Origin: Pithys albifrons albifrons
Lineage: Eukaryota > Chordata > Aves > Passeriformes > Thamnophilidae
NCBI RefSeq assembly: GCF_047495875.1
Contig: NC_092459.1
Span: 39,792,490 to 39,856,489 of the forward strand
DNA length: 64,000 nt
Direction of reading: 5' to 3'
A model generated the notes under the pieces. It was not told where the DNA came from and made no database searches. It worked only from the letters and a program-made list of their open reading frames with translations. Positions 62,730-64,000 of the stretch are shown here, piece by piece. Positions within the stretch are counted from its first letter, which is position 1. Each line of letters opens with the position of its first letter. The position numbers were made by a program, and so were the translations under genes.

Positions 62730-63162
62730 GCGCTGTGTGTGCTGCCCTGCGCAGCCTTGGCACGCCGTGTGCGCACTGAGGGTCTCCACGGCTGCAAAGC
62801 TGCAGCTCGGTGCTCATCGAGGTGCAATCAAAGCATGTTCTCCCCACGCAAACCTCACCCACAGGTGAAAGTGCGTGTCCTCTGCTCACAGCCCCTCCCG
62901 TCCCCGTTGTACTGCACAGGCCAGACCCGGGGTGCTCAGGGGCTGCGGGCAGGACGTCCGTCCCTGGCGACCTGAACGGGGCCGCGCTTTCACTTCCACT
63001 TCCTCACCAAACTCTGTATCTTTGGGAACCCAAAATACGCTGCTGCGAGGGGGAACTAGGGCGGACTGGCATTCCCCATTCCAACACCGGGCTCTTCCCG
63101 AAGGCAAGCCCCGAATGTCTCGGGTACGGCAGCGCTGACCGGGAGGCGCTGCCCGCGGCGGC

Positions 63163-63175
63163 GTTGCCGGGCAAC
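63163..63175. promoter_or_regulatory. Palindromic RFX X-box
   Basis: GTTGCC-G-GGCAAC is a perfect inverted repeat with a one-base spacer, matching the RFX-family X-box consensus. RFX sites in CpG-island promoters are common at ciliary and some neuronal genes. Binding is predicted from the motif alone. Confidence 0.7.
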
Positions 63176-63353
63176 GGGGAGACACCCTCCGCCCCCTCCA
63201 CCCCGCTCGGGGCTCGGCGGCGCGGAGGCGCCCGGCCCGCGGGAGGCCGGGCGGGCTTTGCTCCGGCTGCAGAGCGTAGCCGTCCTGGGTGGGAGCCCGG
63301 CGGAGAGCGGCCCGTACCCGCGCCCCGCGGCGCGACTGTCGGTCCCCGGGGTC

Positions 63354-63381
63354 GTTCCCAGGCGGCTGTTCCCAGGCGGCC
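63354..63381. repeat. 14-bp tandem duplication in the CpG island
   Basis: GTTCCCAGGCGGCT is followed directly by GTTCCCAGGCGGCC; 13 of 14 bases are identical. Confidence 0.92.
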
Positions 63382-63560
63382 TCCAGCAATCTCGGCAGCT
63401 CCCCCGGCCCCGGCCCGGCGCGGGACTCGGGCGGCGCGCCCGGCAGCCGACGGAGGGGTGCTGGACTCCGTCCATGGGCTGGTGTGCGAGCGGGGAAGAC
63501 AAAGCCCCCTGGCTCCCCTGCCCCTCCTTGGCAGAGCCCAGTGCCCCGCTGCTTTCATTT

Positions 63561-63730
63561 GTTTTTGATCTGCCTCATTAAAAGACTATTGATGGCTTTA
63601 ACTATTGTCCTTGTTTAGGTGCTGATTTACAAGCGCTAATATCTGACTGTGCTGAGATTAATGGGAGCCCGTGAAGTTTACAATTATCCGCAGGTCCCTT
63701 GACCACACATGGAGGGGTTTGGGCTGGGGT
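63561..63730. promoter_or_regulatory. Candidate conserved element next to the CpG island
   Basis: Composition changes sharply to AT-rich. The block holds CTCATTAAAAG, SOX-like CTATTGTCC, AAGCGCTAAT, GAGATTAATGG and CAATTATCC words without any repeat signature. This is the kind of sequence often conserved beside promoters of developmental regulators. It may include 5' UTR or first-intron sequence. Not tested. Confidence 0.3.
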
Positions 63731-64000
63731 CACGCACTCTTATGAAAAACTCCAAAGCAGGCTTAAACCTGGGAACATTTTAATAGGATTGAATTTGTAA
63801 TAGGATTTGGCAGCTTGGCCTAAACTATAGGGTAGGGGGGTTTGCTCTGGGTTATTTTGGAGTTGAGTTCTGGGGTTTTCTTAACGTGGTGTCACTACTA
63901 TGCCACAACAAGGTGCGAGTTTCAACACTCTGGGTTTATTTTTTGTGAGAACTTAAGCACAAATATCTTTGATAGTATTATAGAGCACTCTGTCTGAATA
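63731..64000. other. Unique sequence at the window edge
   Basis: No recognised gene or repeat. Contains G-rich patches near 63830 and 63872. Confidence 0.4.

Larger units (their letters stand above)
62730..63560. promoter_or_regulatory. CpG island, probable promoter region
   Basis: Strongly GC-rich and CpG-rich block, densest from about 62930 to 63520, in otherwise AT-rich DNA. It contains a palindromic RFX X-box (63163-63175), GC-box-like CCGCCCC, ETS-like CACTTCCACTTCC (62991-63003) and a 14-bp tandem repeat (63354-63381). Long frames occur in most phases on both strands (up to 252 codons), as expected when stops are rare, and none shows a recognisable protein. The island probably marks a transcription start of a gene lying mostly outside the window; direction cannot be set from this sequence. 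Confidence 0.8.

Noticed and set aside
62810..63568. 252-codon open frame on the + strand and several long frames on the - strand in the CpG island
   Set aside because: Frames are open in most phases on both strands because stops are rare in GC-rich DNA; content is Pro/Ala/Arg/Gly-rich with no domain recognised.
1..64000. CRISPR arrays, operons, riboswitches or other prokaryotic systems
   Set aside because: Repeat content, base composition and lack of dense coding are those of a vertebrate genome.

Overview
This window looks like non-coding DNA from a bird. The main evidence is repeat content. Six CR1 LINE copies or fragments are present, several still ending in the CR1-type terminal repeat (seen on the + strand as TCATAGAATCATAGAAT). 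There are also one clear and three probable LTR insertions of endogenous-retrovirus type, and base composition is AT-rich except at a CpG island at the right edge. No complete protein-coding gene, rRNA gene or functional tRNA gene was recognised. Every open frame of appreciable length falls into one of three groups: inside or antisense to CR1, inside an LTR, or in GC-rich sequence where stops are rare. Otherwise frames are short (mostly under 100 codons) and unlike any family I know. The stretch is best read as intergenic or intronic sequence left of a CpG-island promoter.

Layout. 1-27678 is mostly unique AT-rich sequence with two truncated minus-strand CR1 pieces (4838-5284, 18472-18705), simple repeats, and several blocks that look like conserved regulatory sequence (about 10563-11140, 14930-15220, 15823-16150, 22395-22720). 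27679-28305 is a solo LTR with a perfect 5-bp target duplication. 29287 to about 31900 is a long, decayed minus-strand CR1 with endonuclease and reverse-transcriptase remnants. 34511-35617 holds two LTRs on opposite strands, one dated by boundaries I cannot fix exactly. 44089 to about 44640 is a further LTR-like block, followed at 44892-45478 by a minus-strand CR1 3' end. 48265-50147 is a plus-strand CR1 that has lost its reverse transcriptase. 54387-54538 is a purine-rich tract. 55966-56346 is a complete-looking SINE. 61009-61122 is another CR1 3' fragment. 62730-63560 is the CpG island, containing a perfect palindromic RFX X-box, followed by AT-rich sequence that looks like a conserved element.

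The most interesting item is the SINE at 55966-56346. It begins with a tRNA-Gln(CTG)-like head and continues with a segment resembling 5S rRNA. It then has a unique body, a UUCG-type hairpin, a CATA-type tail, and a matching 7-bp duplication (GGGACTG) on both sides. It lacks the CR1 terminal repeat, so a different LINE partner is likely. All assignments come from reading the sequence; no alignment or database search was run.
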